In this document: piece by piece, positions 54,184 through 63,134 of the stretch
Layout: each line of letters opens with the position of its first letter
Position numbering within the stretch: position 1 is the stretch's first letter
NCBI RefSeq assembly: GCF_008704715.1
Contig: NZ_CP023689.1
Span: 806,001 to 870,000 of the forward strand
Origin: Streptomyces chartreusis
GTDB taxonomy: Bacteria; Actinomycetota; Actinomycetes; Streptomycetales; Streptomycetaceae
DNA length: 64,000 bases
Reading direction: 5' to 3'
Notes under the pieces: model-generated
Database searches by the model: none
The model's input: the letters and a program-made list of their open reading frames with translations, nothing else
Told to the model about the DNA's origin: nothing
Translations under genes and position numbers: made by a program

Positions 54184-55332
54184 TCACTTCCGCTGGGCGC
54201 CTGCCAACTGCTCGGCGAGGCCCGCGACTTCGTCGAGGCCGGGCGCGGCGGTGTTCTCCGCCCGCAGCGCGCGGGCGCCCTCGGCGTATCCCGGCTCGCT
54301 GCGGACCCGGCGCAGGGCGTCCGCCACGGCGGCGGGGGTGATGTCCTCGCGACGTACGACCGCCGCCGCTCCCGCCGCAGCGAGACGGTCGGCGGTGGCG
54401 TGCTGGTCGCCCATGTGGGGCAGGGCGACCTGGGGCAGTCCGAAGGCCAGGGCGGTCAGCGCGGTGCCGATGCCGCCGTGGTGCACGACCGCCGTGCAGT
54501 GCGTGAACAGAAGACCGAGCGGCAGCCAGGCGGCCGCCCGCACTCCCGGGGGAAGCGCGCCGAGTTCGTCGGCGAAGCGGTCCGGAACTGCGATGACGGT
54601 CTCCACGTCGTTGCCGGAGAGTTCCTCCCCCAGCTCCTTGAGGACCTGCACGCCGTGGATCATCGGCACGACGCTGCCGAGCGTCACGCAGACCCGGGGG
54701 CGGTCGGGCTCCTCCAGCAGCCAGGGCGGTGTGTCGCTGGCCCCGCTGTAGGGCACGAACCGCATCCGCTGCGCCGGTCGGGCTCCCGGCCGCTGGAGGC
54801 TCTCCGGGCAGATGTCGACCCGCAGTTCGGCCTTCGCCGGCGCGGGCAGGCCGAGGCGGGCGAGGGTGGTGGCCATCTGGTCCGCGGCGATCTCCTCCGT
54901 CTCCGGGGGCAGTTCGAGTCCCCAGTTGTGCCGGAGCAGCGGAACTCCGCGGTGGGCCGCGGCGACCGCCCCGGAGTGCTCGGTCGGCTCCGACACGACA
55001 AGGTCGGGCGCCCAGCGTTCGGCGACGGCGACGGTGCCCTCGACGGTCAGCTCCGACAGTCGGCCGAAGCCCCGGCCGATGTGCTCCACGGAGGCGTCCC
55101 GGGCCCCCTCGCGCTGCGACGGGTGCGGTCCCTCCCCCGAGTCCATCGCGGCGCGCAGGTCGATCGGCGGTACCGAGGCCACCGCGGGGAGACCGGACCG
55201 GCCGGCCTCGGCGATGAACTGCTCGGGCATGGTGACCAGGACTTGGTGCCCCCGGGCACGCAGCGCCCAGGCGAAGGGGACGAGTGGGAAGAAGTGCCCC
55301 GGGCTCGGGGCGGTGGTGACCAGGATGCGCAT
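54184..55332 (-). CDS. Glycosyltransferase, GT1 family
   Basis: 382 residues, GT-B fold, like macrolide and anthracycline glycosyltransferases. MRILVTTAPSPGHFFPLVP at the N-terminus; donor-site motif VVHHGGIGTALTALAFGLPQ and LPHMGDQ near the C-terminus. ATG at 55332 with GGAGAG five bases upstream; an ATG at 55344 is possible. It would attach the dTDP-deoxysugar to the aglycone. No P450-like activator protein (DnrQ/AknT/DesVIII type) lies beside it. Confidence 0.9.
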   Translation of the reverse strand: MRILVTTAPSPGHFFPLVPFAWALRARGHQVLVTMPEQFIAEAGRSGLPAVASVPPIDLRAAMDSGEGPHPSQREGARDASVEHIGRGFGRLSELTVEGTVAVAERWAPDLVVSEPTEHSGAVAAAHRGVPLLRHNWGLELPPETEEIAADQMATTLARLGLPAPAKAELRVDICPESLQRPGARPAQRMRFVPYSGASDTPPWLLEEPDRPRVCVTLGSVVPMIHGVQVLKELGEELSGNDVETVIAVPDRFADELGALPPGVRAAAWLPLGLLFTHCTAVVHHGGIGTALTALAFGLPQVALPHMGDQHATADRLAAAGAAAVVRREDITPAAVADALRRVRSEPGYAEGARALRAENTAAPGLDEVAGLAEQLAGAQRK

Positions 55333-55362
55333 ACGTCTCTCCATGGGTGGTCGGGTGCCGTC

Positions 55363-55394
55363 GACCGGCCCCGGCCCGGCTGCCGGGGCCGGTC
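55363..55394 (-). terminator. Hairpin between ACP and glycosyltransferase genes
   Basis: GACCGGCCCCGGC, 6-base loop, exact complement: a 13-bp perfect stem 9 bp past the ACP stop. It probably attenuates transcription, so that less glycosyltransferase than ACP/KS is made. Confidence 0.6.
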
Positions 55395-55402
55395 CCGCTT
55401 CG

Positions 55403-55660
55403 TCAGGCGGCGTCGGCGAGGGCGTTGTTGACCAGGTCCAGCAGGGCCCGGGGGGTCCGGACCTGCCCGACCGCCTCGTCCCCGAAGCTGATGCCGTAGT
55501 CCCGCTCCAGCCGGGCCGCGGTCTCCAGCAGCGCGATCGAGTCGTATCCGAGAAGCCCGAACTCGATGTCGCGGATGTCCTCGTCCGGTGCGACGCCGTC
55601 CGCCGCACCCGCGCACTCCGTCATGATCGTCCGGAGTTGTTCCAGGGTCAGTTCACTCAT
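55403..55660 (-). CDS. Type II PKS acyl carrier protein
   Basis: 85 residues, acidic. Phosphopantetheine attachment at Ser41 in LLGYDSIALLE, with a four-helix pattern around it. Carries the growing poly-beta-keto chain for the minimal PKS. 65 bp after KSbeta, in the order KSalpha, KSbeta, ACP that is standard for these clusters. The phosphopantetheinyl transferase is not in the window. Confidence 0.95.
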   Translation of the reverse strand: MSELTLEQLRTIMTECAGAADGVAPDEDIRDIEFGLLGYDSIALLETAARLERDYGISFGDEAVGQVRTPRALLDLVNNALADAA

Positions 55661-55725
55661 GCGTTGATCACCTCGCCGTTCGGTTGTGGGGTGTTCCGAT
55701 CGGTGCGCCGGTGCCGCCGCGCGAG

Positions 55726-56952
55726 TCAGTCGCGGGCGTGGGGAGCGCGGACGACCATCGCGGCGTTGAAGCCGCCGTGCCCGCGTGCGAGCACCAGCGC
55801 GACACGCAAGGGGGCGGGCCTCGGCCGCACGACCAGGTCGATCGCGTACTCGGGGGCCGGCCGCCCCACGTTGACGGTCGGCGGGACGACGCCCTCGTTC
55901 AGCGCGAGCAGGGCGGCGGCCAGGTCCAGGGCGGCGCCGCCCGAGTAGAGCCGTCCGGTCATCGTCTTGGGAGCGGTGACCGGGACGCCGCACGGCCCGA
56001 AGACGTCGTTGATCGCCTCGGCCTCCGCCCGGTCCAGGTCGGGCAGGCCGGCGGCGTCGGCGAAGAGGACGTCCACGTCGGACGGGTCGAGCCCGGCGTC
56101 GCCGAGCGCGATCTCGATGGCGTCCCTGAGCCGCGACGGCCGCCCGCTGTCCGGGTGCGGGTCGAACGTCGCGCCGTAGCCCGCGATCTCGCCGTACGGC
56201 GCATCCTGCCGGCGCCGAGCTGCGGCGCCCGCCTCCTCCAGCACGAGGATCGCGCCGCCCTCGCCGGGGACGTAGCCGCGCGCCGCGGCGCTGAAGGGCA
56301 CATACGCCGACCGCGGGTCGTCGCCGGTGCTGAGCCGGCCGGTGCTGAGCTGGGCGACCCAGCCCCAGGGGCACAGGCTTCCGTCCACGCCGCCGGAGAC
56401 GACCAGTGCGAGCCCGTCGCGCACCAGCCGGCGGGCCTGCGCCACGGCGTCCAGCCCGCCCGCCTGGTCGCTCACCAGGACGCCGCTCGGGCCGCGCATG
56501 CCGTTCCGGATGGAGATCTGGCCGGTGTTGACGGCGTAGAACCAGGCGAAGGACTGGTACGAGCTGACGTACCGACTGCCCTTGCTCCACAGCTTCTCCA
56601 ACTCCCGCTGCCCGAACTCGAAGCCTCCGGAGGAACTGGCCGTCACCACTCCCATCGAGAACTCCGCGAGCCGCTCCGGGTCGGCCCGGGCGTCCGCCAG
56701 GGCCCAGTCAGCCGCGACCAGCGCCATCCTGGTCATGTGGTCCGTCTGCGGCAGCAGCCGGCCCGGCAGATGCTCGGCCGGTTCAAAGTCGGGTACCTCG
56801 CCGGCGAGCCGGGCGGGATAGCCCCGTGCGTCGAACCTCTTCAGCGGGGCTATCCCGCTGCGGCCGCGCAGTGTCGCCTCCCAATAGGCGCGTGTGCCCA
56901 GCCCGTTGGGTGCGGCGACGCCGAGCCCGGTGACCACGACCTTGGGGGTCAT
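55726..56952 (-). CDS. Type II PKS ketosynthase beta (chain length factor)
   Basis: 408 residues, KS fold without the active cysteine: Gln163 in SDQAGGLDA, the hallmark of chain-length factors. In the gating helix Phe111, Gly114 and Leu118 (FEFGQREL) stand where the octaketide actinorhodin CLF has, as recalled, Phe109, Thr112 and Phe116; smaller residues there open the channel, consistent with a decaketide as needed for anthracyclines (inference). The start overlaps the KSalpha stop (ATGA). Confidence 0.95.
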   Translation of the reverse strand: MTPKVVVTGLGVAAPNGLGTRAYWEATLRGRSGIAPLKRFDARGYPARLAGEVPDFEPAEHLPGRLLPQTDHMTRMALVAADWALADARADPERLAEFSMGVVTASSSGGFEFGQRELEKLWSKGSRYVSSYQSFAWFYAVNTGQISIRNGMRGPSGVLVSDQAGGLDAVAQARRLVRDGLALVVSGGVDGSLCPWGWVAQLSTGRLSTGDDPRSAYVPFSAAARGYVPGEGGAILVLEEAGAAARRRQDAPYGEIAGYGATFDPHPDSGRPSRLRDAIEIALGDAGLDPSDVDVLFADAAGLPDLDRAEAEAINDVFGPCGVPVTAPKTMTGRLYSGGAALDLAAALLALNEGVVPPTVNVGRPAPEYAIDLVVRPRPAPLRVALVLARGHGGFNAAMVVRAPHARD

Positions 56953-58217
56953 CGGGCGGCAGCTTCCGGGGCGGCGAGCACCATCGCGCTCTGGAATCCG
57001 CCGAAGCCGCTGCCCACCGTCAGCACGGCGTCGGTCCGCTGCTCGCGGGCGGTCTTGGGAACGTAGTCGAGGTCGCAGTCGGGGTCGGGTTCCTCCAGGT
57101 TGGCCGTGGGCGGGATGACGTCGTGCTCGATGGCCAGCGCGCACGCCGCGATCTCGATGGCCCCGATGGCGCCCAGCGAGTGCCCGATCATCGACTTGAT
57201 GGAGCTGACGGGGACGTCGAAGGCGTGTGCGCCGAGGCTGCGCTTGACCGCCGCCGTCTCGTGCCGGTCGTTCTGCCTGGTGCCGGAGCCGTGCGCGTTG
57301 ACGTAGTCGATGTCGTCGGGCCGCAACCGCGCCTGTCCGAGTGCCGCGGTGATCGCCTCCGCCATCTCCCGGCCGTCCGGCCGCAGACCGGTCATGTGGT
57401 AGGCGTTCGACCGGGACGCGAACCCCCGGATCGTGGCGTACACATGGGCGCCTCGGCGCCGTGCGTCCTCCAGCGGTTCCAGGACGAAGAACGCGCTCCC
57501 CTCGCCGAGCACGAAGCCGTCCCGGCTGCGGTCGAAGGGGCGGGAGGCGTGCTCCGGGTCGTCGTTGCGTGCCGTGGTGGCCTTGATGGCGTCGAAGCAG
57601 GCGACGGTGATCGGGGAGATCGGCGCGTCGGTGGCACCGGCCACGGCGACCTTCGCGGTTCCCTCCCGCAGCAGCCCGCACGCATGGCCGATCGCGTCGA
57701 GCCCGGAGGTGCAGCCCGTCGAGACGACCGACACGGGTCCCTCGGCCGCCACGGCCCAGGCCACTTCGGCGGCCAGCGAGCTCGGGACGAAGTAGCCGTA
57801 CAGGTGCGGTACGGCGTAGGTGTGGTCGACGAGCCACTGCCGGCCGCCGTCGCTGACGGTGGAGTACTCCTGTTCCAGGCCCATGGTGCAGCCGACGGCG
57901 CTGCCCACCGTGACGGACACGTCCGCCGGGTCCAGGCCGCCGCCGCCCAGGCCGCTGTCGGCGAGGGCCTCGCGGGCGGCCGCGACGCCCAGTTGCGCGG
58001 CGCGGTCCATCCTCCTCAGTTCCTTGGGCGTGAAGCCCTCGGCGCGCGCGTCGAAATCGCACTCGGCCGCGACGCGGGACCGGAACGGGGAGGGATCGAA
58101 GAATGATATCGCGCGTGTTGCGGTACGACCGGACGTCAGGAGTTCCCAGAACGCATTGGTGCCGATTCCCCCTGGCGCCCGGACTCCGATTCCGGTTATC
58201 GCCACACAGTAGTCCAT
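56949..58217 (-). CDS. Type II PKS ketosynthase alpha
   Basis: 422 residues. Active-site Cys169 in VSTGCTSGLDAIG, His309 in NAHGSGTRQNDRHE and His346 in SMIGHSLGA; Lys341 precedes. Condenses malonyl units with KSbeta on the ACP. No KSIII or acyltransferase gene of the DpsC/DpsD type is present in the window, which agrees with an acetate starter, unless those genes lie beyond the right edge. First gene of the leftward PKS operon; a three-heptamer SARP-like box lies 120-150 bp upstream. Confidence 0.96.
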   Translation of the reverse strand: MDYCVAITGIGVRAPGGIGTNAFWELLTSGRTATRAISFFDPSPFRSRVAAECDFDARAEGFTPKELRRMDRAAQLGVAAAREALADSGLGGGGLDPADVSVTVGSAVGCTMGLEQEYSTVSDGGRQWLVDHTYAVPHLYGYFVPSSLAAEVAWAVAAEGPVSVVSTGCTSGLDAIGHACGLLREGTAKVAVAGATDAPISPITVACFDAIKATTARNDDPEHASRPFDRSRDGFVLGEGSAFFVLEPLEDARRRGAHVYATIRGFASRSNAYHMTGLRPDGREMAEAITAALGQARLRPDDIDYVNAHGSGTRQNDRHETAAVKRSLGAHAFDVPVSSIKSMIGHSLGAIGAIEIAACALAIEHDVIPPTANLEEPDPDCDLDYVPKTAREQRTDAVLTVGSGFGGFQSAMVLAAPEAAAR

Positions 58218-58338
58218 GGAAATCCTCTCGAGCCGACAAGTGCGGCCCATTGAAAAAGGGCGGACTGCGAGACACTCGCAGCTCAGGCGCACGCCATCCC
58301 GATCATTCGAATCATGCGGACCGAGCATGCACAGCAGC

Positions 58339-58367
58339 TGCTCGAAATGTGCTCGAAGAGGCCTTGA
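58339..58367 (-). promoter_or_regulatory. SARP box before the minimal PKS
   Basis: On the minus strand TCAAGGC (complement of 58361-58367), TCGAGCA (58350-58356) and TCGAGCA (58339-58345), exactly 11 bp apart. TCGAGCA is the form recalled for DnrI targets. This is the best site of the five. The 363-bp gap 58218-58580 otherwise holds the SARP promoter and nothing else visible. Confidence 0.7.
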
Positions 58368-58480
58368 CCGATCGGCCGAATCGCGGGGATACCAGTACTG
58401 AAGCGCAAAAGTCGCCGGCTGCTTGCCGTCTGCACTGATCAGACGGCCGCTGACCGGAACCGAACGCTCTCCTGACGAAG

Positions 58481-58510
58481 TTGACCATCCTGACCGGGTC
58501 CGCGTATTTA
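58481..58510 (+). promoter_or_regulatory. Promoter of the SARP gene
   Basis: TTGACC (58481-58486), 18-bp spacer, TATTTA (58505-58510), in an unusually AT-rich stretch, 70 bp before the TTG start at 58581. Confidence 0.45.
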
Positions 58511-58580
58511 AAACCACCGGACCGCGGCGTAAGAATACCGGCGGAGAAACTATTTTCCGTACCGTGCACCTGGAGTCGGC

Positions 58581-59366
58581 TTGGAGATACGAATACTCGG
58601 CCCCATATCCATCGAACCGATCGGGACGGTCAGCACTCGACTCGCCCCCAAGCCACGCAAGATCCTGGCTCTGCTGCTCCTCAACGCGAACAAGATCGTA
58701 TCGACTGCTTCACTCATGACCGAGCTCTGGGGTGAGACCCCGCCCAAGAGCGCGACCACGACCTTGCAGACCTATGTCCTGCACCTGCGCAAGGCACTTG
58801 GCGCCCTATGGGAAATCGATCTGCCGGACATAGCCAAGAACGTGCTCACCACACACACCAACGGCTACATGCTCAGCATCTCGCCCGGGACGGTCGACCT
58901 GCATGTGTACAACAAGCTGGTGGCCGACGGCCGGCGTGCCCTGGAGGAAGGGCAGATCGAACGCGGGGCCGCCCGCTTCGACGAGGCGCTGGCCCTGTGG
59001 AGCGGTCCCCCGCTCGCCGACGTGCCCATCGGTCCGCTGCTGGAGGCGGAGGTGATGCGTCTGGAGGAGGACCGGCTCGGCATCCTGGAGGACCGGATCA
59101 GCGCCGACCTCCGGCTCGGCCGGCACCATCAACTGCTCGGCGAACTCACCTCGTTGGTCACACAGCACCCGTTCCACGAGGGACTGCACGAGAAGCTGAT
59201 GGTGGCGCTGCACCGGTCCGGCCGGCGGCACCAGGCCCTGGACGTCTATCAGCGTCTCCGCTCGTCGCTCGTGGACGAGCTCGGCATCGATCCGTCGCCC
59301 AGGCTCCAGCGTCTGCACCAGTCCGTCCTCGCCTCCGACCCGAGGCTGGACAACGCGGCGGCCTGA
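58581..59366 (+). CDS. SARP-family pathway activator (DnrI/ActII-4 type)
   Basis: 261 residues. N-terminal OmpR-like winged helix (MEIRILGPISIEP, then LAPKPRKILALLLLNANKIV and LQTYVLHLRKAL), followed by the bacterial transcriptional activation domain (GAARFDEALALWSGPPLADV, ALDVYQRLRSSLVDELGIDP). TTG start at 58581 with GGAG upstream. Short SARPs of this size activate antibiotic clusters by binding 11-bp-spaced heptamers; five such candidate sites are in this window. No in-frame TTA codon noticed. Divergent from the minimal PKS. Confidence 0.93.
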   Translation: MEIRILGPISIEPIGTVSTRLAPKPRKILALLLLNANKIVSTASLMTELWGETPPKSATTTLQTYVLHLRKALGALWEIDLPDIAKNVLTTHTNGYMLSISPGTVDLHVYNKLVADGRRALEEGQIERGAARFDEALALWSGPPLADVPIGPLLEAEVMRLEEDRLGILEDRISADLRLGRHHQLLGELTSLVTQHPFHEGLHEKLMVALHRSGRRHQALDVYQRLRSSLVDELGIDPSPRLQRLHQSVLASDPRLDNAAA

Positions 59367-59376
59367 GAACCGCTCC

Positions 59377-59420
59377 GGGGCCCGGGCGTTCGAGGGAGAT
59401 CCCCCGACCGCCCGGGCCCC
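59377..59420. terminator. Terminator between SARP and GtrA genes
   Basis: GGGGCCCGGGCG and its exact complement around a 20-base loop in the 73-bp gap between the convergent SARP and GtrA-like genes. Confidence 0.75.
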
Positions 59421-59439
59421 CGGGTTCCGCGTTCCGCAG

Positions 59440-59931
59440 TCAGCCGGGCCTGCGCGCACCCGCACGGACCGGCCGCTCCCGCGGGAGGAACACCCACTTC
59501 CTGTAGCTGAGGAACCGGACCAGTGAGGCCACGGCCACCCCGACGAGCAGCGCCACGTGGTACGACACCGGGTCGTCCCGGTCCAGTACCCGGACGGCGA
59601 GGGCGATGGCGAGGAGCTGGATCAGCAGGCCGACGCCGTTCAGGACGAAGAAGACGGCGTACTCCTGGACGAGGTTGCTCCGTCTGCGGTGCCGGAAGGT
59701 CCACCAGCGGTTACCGGCGAACGAGAGGGTCGTGGCGAGCAGGGTGGCGATCGCGTTCGAGGTGAGCGGGCCCACCCGCAGACCGACGTGGAGCACGCTG
59801 GTGCCGGCTATCGCCACCGTGGAGTTGACGACTCCCATCACTCCGAAGCGGGCGAGTTCACCGACGAGCGGCGCGTGCCGCCGGCCTGCCGGCGGGTCCT
59901 GTACGGCGCCGCCGTCAGGAGGCGATGTCAT
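59440..59931 (-). CDS. GtrA-family membrane protein
   Basis: 163 residues with four membrane spans: FGVMGVVNSTVAIAGTSVL, LTSNAIATLLATTLSFAGN, YAVFFVLNGVGLLIQLLA and YHVALLVGVAVASLVRFLSY. The WWTFRH segment and the C-terminal SYRKWVF are typical of GtrA proteins, which are thought to move polyprenyl-phosphate-linked sugars across the membrane with a GtrB glycosyltransferase. A GtrB-like gene is at 63135. The start overlaps the NTF2-like gene by 17 bp. Confidence 0.85.
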   Translation of the reverse strand: MTSPPDGGAVQDPPAGRRHAPLVGELARFGVMGVVNSTVAIAGTSVLHVGLRVGPLTSNAIATLLATTLSFAGNRWWTFRHRRRSNLVQEYAVFFVLNGVGLLIQLLAIALAVRVLDRDDPVSYHVALLVGVAVASLVRFLSYRKWVFLPRERPVRAGARRPG

Positions 59932-60352
59932 CGCGTGCGACGACGCGGTGCCGCACATGCAGGCCGCCGTCGTCCACCAGGACGTCGTCACACGTGGTCG
60001 ACATGAGCACCTTCGGTGAGCCGCCGACCTCCGTCTCGATGATCAATGCGTAACTCCCCACCCGCACCGTGCCGTCCGCCGCGGGCTCCACAGCGGACAT
60101 GCCGATCCAGTGCCGCCGGATCCGGCCGGCCGCGCCCAGTTCGGCGGACGTGAGACGCGCCGCGGCGGCGATGGCCGAGCGCCCGCGCGTGGGCTCGCTG
60201 CGCCCGTTGGCCGAGAAGACGGCGTCCTCGGTGAACGTGTCCGCCCATGCCTCCGCCTCCCCCGAATCGAGGAGCCGCATCTGTGCGGCGTAGAACTGCT
60301 CCACTCGGGCGCGCAGTTCGCCGATGGTTCCCGGCACCACGGTCTCGGTCAT
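59915..60352 (-). CDS. NTF2/SnoaL-like small protein
   Basis: 145 residues. The cone-shaped NTF2 fold is suggested by ARVEQFYAAQMRLLDSGEAE, FTEDAVFSANGRSEPTRG and HVRHRVVARDDIAS. This branch (SnoaL_4 or ring-hydroxylating dioxygenase beta-like) differs from the cyclases at 41831 and 46447 and from the SnoaL2-like protein. It may be a cyclase, isomerase or hydroxylase partner; function unknown. First gene of a leftward pair with GtrA, divergent from the ketoreductase. Confidence 0.8.
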   Translation of the reverse strand: MTETVVPGTIGELRARVEQFYAAQMRLLDSGEAEAWADTFTEDAVFSANGRSEPTRGRSAIAAAARLTSAELGAAGRIRRHWIGMSAVEPAADGTVRVGSYALIIETEVGGSPKVLMSTTCDDVLVDDGGLHVRHRVVARDDIAS

Positions 60353-60480
60353 TCGGGCCTCTCCTCGACTCGGGACGTCTGGCTTTCCCTGCGCAGCCTT
60401 CCCACCCCTGCTTGAACACGCCTCGATGACGAGTGGAACGCCCCCTCGGCAATGACCCCACCAATTCCCTCCGCCTCGTT

Positions 60481-60498
60481 TCGACCCGTCCTCGAGGC
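60481..60498 (+). promoter_or_regulatory. SARP box before the ketoreductase
   Basis: TCGACCC (60481) and TCGAGGC (60492), 11 bp apart, with a weaker TTGGAAA in phase at 60503. Lies 64-81 bp before the ketoreductase and 129-146 bp before the divergent NTF2-like gene. Confidence 0.5.
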
Positions 60499-60561
60499 CC
60501 TGTTGGAAAAGTGCGACCGACCCGAACCCCCGACCTGCCCGCGGGCACAGGAGGATGGCAG

Positions 60562-61347
60562 ATGACCGAGGACGCCTCGCGTACCGCGCTGATAACCGGC
60601 GCCACCAGTGGAATAGGGCTTTCGGCCGCGCGTGCACTGGCGGCTCGTGGGATGCGAGTCTTCATCTGCTCCCGGAACGCCGACGACGTCGCGCGAACGG
60701 TGAAGGAACTGCGCAACCTAGGGGCCCGGGCCGACGGGGCCCAGGCCGACGTACGTGACCGCGAGGACATCGAGGCCCTGGTGAGCAGGGCGGTCGCGGC
60801 GTTCGGCGGGGTCGACGTGCTGGTCAACAACGCCGGCCGCAGCGGCGGCGGGGTCACGGCCCGGATCACCGACGAGCTGTGGTCCGACGTGATCGAGACG
60901 AACCTCACCAGCGTGTTCCGGCTGACCCGTGAGGTGCTGGTCAACGCCGGAATGCTGGAACGGGGGTGGGGCCGCGTCATCAACATCGCGTCCACCGGCG
61001 GAAAGCAGGGCGTGGTGCTGGGCGCCCCCTATTCGGCCTCGAAACACGGCGTCGTGGGATTCACCAAGGCTCTGGGCCTGGAACTCGCCAAGACCGGAGT
61101 GACGGTGAACGCGGTGTGCCCCGGGTATGTCGAGACACCGATGGCCGAACGCGTACGGCAGGGATACGCGGCGGCGTGGGAGACGACCGAGGCCGAAGTC
61201 CTCGAACGATTCGAGAGCCGTATTCCCCTGGGCCGCTACACGACCCCGGACGAGGTCGCCGGAATCGTCGGATATCTGGTGACCGATTCCGCCGCGCCCA
61301 TCACGGCGCAGGCCATCAACGTGTGCGGCGGGCTCGGCAACTACTGA
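60562..61347 (+). CDS. Type II PKS C9 ketoreductase (ActIII/SnoaD-like)
   Basis: 261 residues, closely following ActIII: TGATSGIGLSAA, NNAGRSGGG, Ser144, Tyr157 and Lys161 in the same positions, and the identical ending CGGLGNY. Reduces the C9 ketone of the nascent polyketide with NADPH, setting the first ring. ActIII has Pro94 in its RPGGG motif; here it is Ser94, which may affect substrate handling. ATG at 60562 after GGAGG. Starts the rightward operon with aromatase/cyclase, cyclase and GtrB-like genes. Confidence 0.94.
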   Translation: MTEDASRTALITGATSGIGLSAARALAARGMRVFICSRNADDVARTVKELRNLGARADGAQADVRDREDIEALVSRAVAAFGGVDVLVNNAGRSGGGVTARITDELWSDVIETNLTSVFRLTREVLVNAGMLERGWGRVINIASTGGKQGVVLGAPYSASKHGVVGFTKALGLELAKTGVTVNAVCPGYVETPMAERVRQGYAAAWETTEAEVLERFESRIPLGRYTTPDEVAGIVGYLVTDSAAPITAQAINVCGGLGNY

Positions 61348-61366
61348 TCCGGAAAGGGGCGACACC

Positions 61367-62335
61367 ATGACGGCACCGACCATGCGTTCCACCGAGCACT
61401 CGATCACCGTGGCGGCTCCGGCCCGGCGCGTGTACGACATCGTGGCCCGCGCCGCCGACTGGCCGCACCACTTCACACCCACCCTGCACGTCGAGGTCCT
61501 GGAGTCCGGCGGCGGCGAGGAACGCCTGCGCATCTGGGCCATCGCCAACGGCGAGGTGAAGTGCTGGACGTCCCACCGCGTCCTGGACCCGAGTGCCCTG
61601 AGCGTGCGCTTCCGCCAGGAGGTCCCCGCTCCCCCGGTGGCTTTCATGAGCGGCGAATGGCGCATGACGCCCCTCGACGCGCACACCACCCGCGTGACGT
61701 TCCTGCACGAGTACGGTGCCGTCGACGACGATCCGCAGTCGCTGCGGTGGATCGACAGGGCCGTCGACAGCAACAGCGCCGAGGAGCTGGCCCGGCTCGG
61801 GACCGCCGCCGAACTGGCCGGACGTATCGACGAACTCCTGCTCTCCTTCGAGGACTCGGTGGAGATCGCGGCACCAGCCGGGGCCGTCCACGACTTCCTC
61901 CGCGACGCGGGCGAGTGGCCCCGGCGCATTCCGCACGTGGACCGGCTGGAGCTGACCGAGGACGCCGGCGTGCAGCACATGGACATGGACACCCGTACCG
62001 CCGACGGCTCCGTGCACACGACGTCCTCGGTGCGGATCTGCCTGCCCCCCGAGCGGATCGTCTACAAACAGGTCGTCACCCCGCTGCTGATGACCGCCCA
62101 CACCGGTTCCTGGCACGTCACGGCACGCCCGGAGGGCACGCTGGCCACGTCCCGCCACACGGTGCTGCTGGCCCCGGACCGGGTGCGCGAGGTGCTGGGC
62201 CCGGACGCCACCCTCGCCACCGCGCGGGACTTCGTCCGCCGGGCCCTGGGCCGCAACAGCACGGTGACGCTGGAGCACGCCAAGGCGTACGCCGAGGCCC
62301 TCGAAGCCGGCGCCGAGGAGGGCTCATGCGCCTGA
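61367..62335 (+). CDS. Didomain aromatase/cyclase (SnoaE/AknE1-like)
   Basis: 322 residues made of two SRPBCC (helix-grip) domains, about 8-155 and 160-315. The first has SITVAAPARRVYDIVARAADWPHHF and the second the matching VEIAAPAGAVHDFLRDAGEWPRRI. Didomain enzymes close and aromatise the first ring of C9-reduced chains, in agreement with the adjacent ketoreductase. It overlaps the following cyclase by 10 bp. Confidence 0.94.
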   Translation: MTAPTMRSTEHSITVAAPARRVYDIVARAADWPHHFTPTLHVEVLESGGGEERLRIWAIANGEVKCWTSHRVLDPSALSVRFRQEVPAPPVAFMSGEWRMTPLDAHTTRVTFLHEYGAVDDDPQSLRWIDRAVDSNSAEELARLGTAAELAGRIDELLLSFEDSVEIAAPAGAVHDFLRDAGEWPRRIPHVDRLELTEDAGVQHMDMDTRTADGSVHTTSSVRICLPPERIVYKQVVTPLLMTAHTGSWHVTARPEGTLATSRHTVLLAPDRVREVLGPDATLATARDFVRRALGRNSTVTLEHAKAYAEALEAGAEEGSCA

Positions 62336-63093
62336 TCGACCTGTCCTCCCCGGTCGACGCCACGTCATGGGAGCCGGACCCGATCGAGCACTCGATCATG
62401 ACTCCGGCGCAGGGGGCCCGGCACCTGGTCGCGGAGATGGAGCAGCACTTCGGGCTGTCCCTGGACACCGACGACCTGCCGGACGGCGAGTTCCTCAACA
62501 ACGACACGCTGACCCTGACGACCCACGTAGGCACCCATGTCGACGCCCCGACCCACTACGGCTCTACGGCGGCGTACGGGCAGCCGAAGACCATCGACCA
62601 GGTACCGCTGGAGTGGTTCTACCGTCCGGGCGTGGTGCTGGACCTCACCGCGGCCGGCGTGGGCAGCGTCGACGCCCGCTTCATCGCCGCCGAGCTCGAC
62701 CGGGTCGGGCACGAGGTGCGGCCGTACGACATCGTGCTGCTGCGCACGGGAGCCGAGGAATGGAGCGGGACCCAGCGCTACTTCACCGACTTCACGGGGC
62801 TGGACGGGTCGGCCGTGCATTACCTCCTCGACCTGGGGGTCCGGGTCATCGGCACGGACGCGTTCAGCCTCGACGCCCCGTTCACCCACATCATGGAGCG
62901 CTACGCCGACACCGGGGACCGGACTCTGCTGTGGCCGGCGCACTTCGCGGGCCGGGAGCGGGAGTACTGCCAGATCGAGCGGCTGGCCAACCTCGGCGCG
63001 CTGCCCTCCTCCGGCTTCTCGGTCGTCTGCTTCCCGGTGCGGATCGCCCGCGCCGGAGCGGGCTGGGCACGCGCTGTCGCGGTCCTCGATTGA
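62326..63093 (+). CDS. Second/third-ring cyclase (SnoaM/DpsY/AknW-like)
   Basis: 255 residues of the PF04199 cyclase family (kynurenine-formamidase-like fold). The metal-site motif THVGTHVDAPTHY has His67, His71, Asp73 and His77. Members in anthracycline and aureolic acid clusters (DpsY, SnoaM, AknW, MtmX as recalled) direct closure of rings two and three. The start overlaps the aromatase/cyclase stop, so both are made together. Confidence 0.9.
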   Translation: MRLIDLSSPVDATSWEPDPIEHSIMTPAQGARHLVAEMEQHFGLSLDTDDLPDGEFLNNDTLTLTTHVGTHVDAPTHYGSTAAYGQPKTIDQVPLEWFYRPGVVLDLTAAGVGSVDARFIAAELDRVGHEVRPYDIVLLRTGAEEWSGTQRYFTDFTGLDGSAVHYLLDLGVRVIGTDAFSLDAPFTHIMERYADTGDRTLLWPAHFAGREREYCQIERLANLGALPSSGFSVVCFPVRIARAGAGWARAVAVLD

Positions 63094-63134
63094 GCCGGCC
63101 CGAGCACTCGACGACGGCGCGGGAGAGGAGCCGT

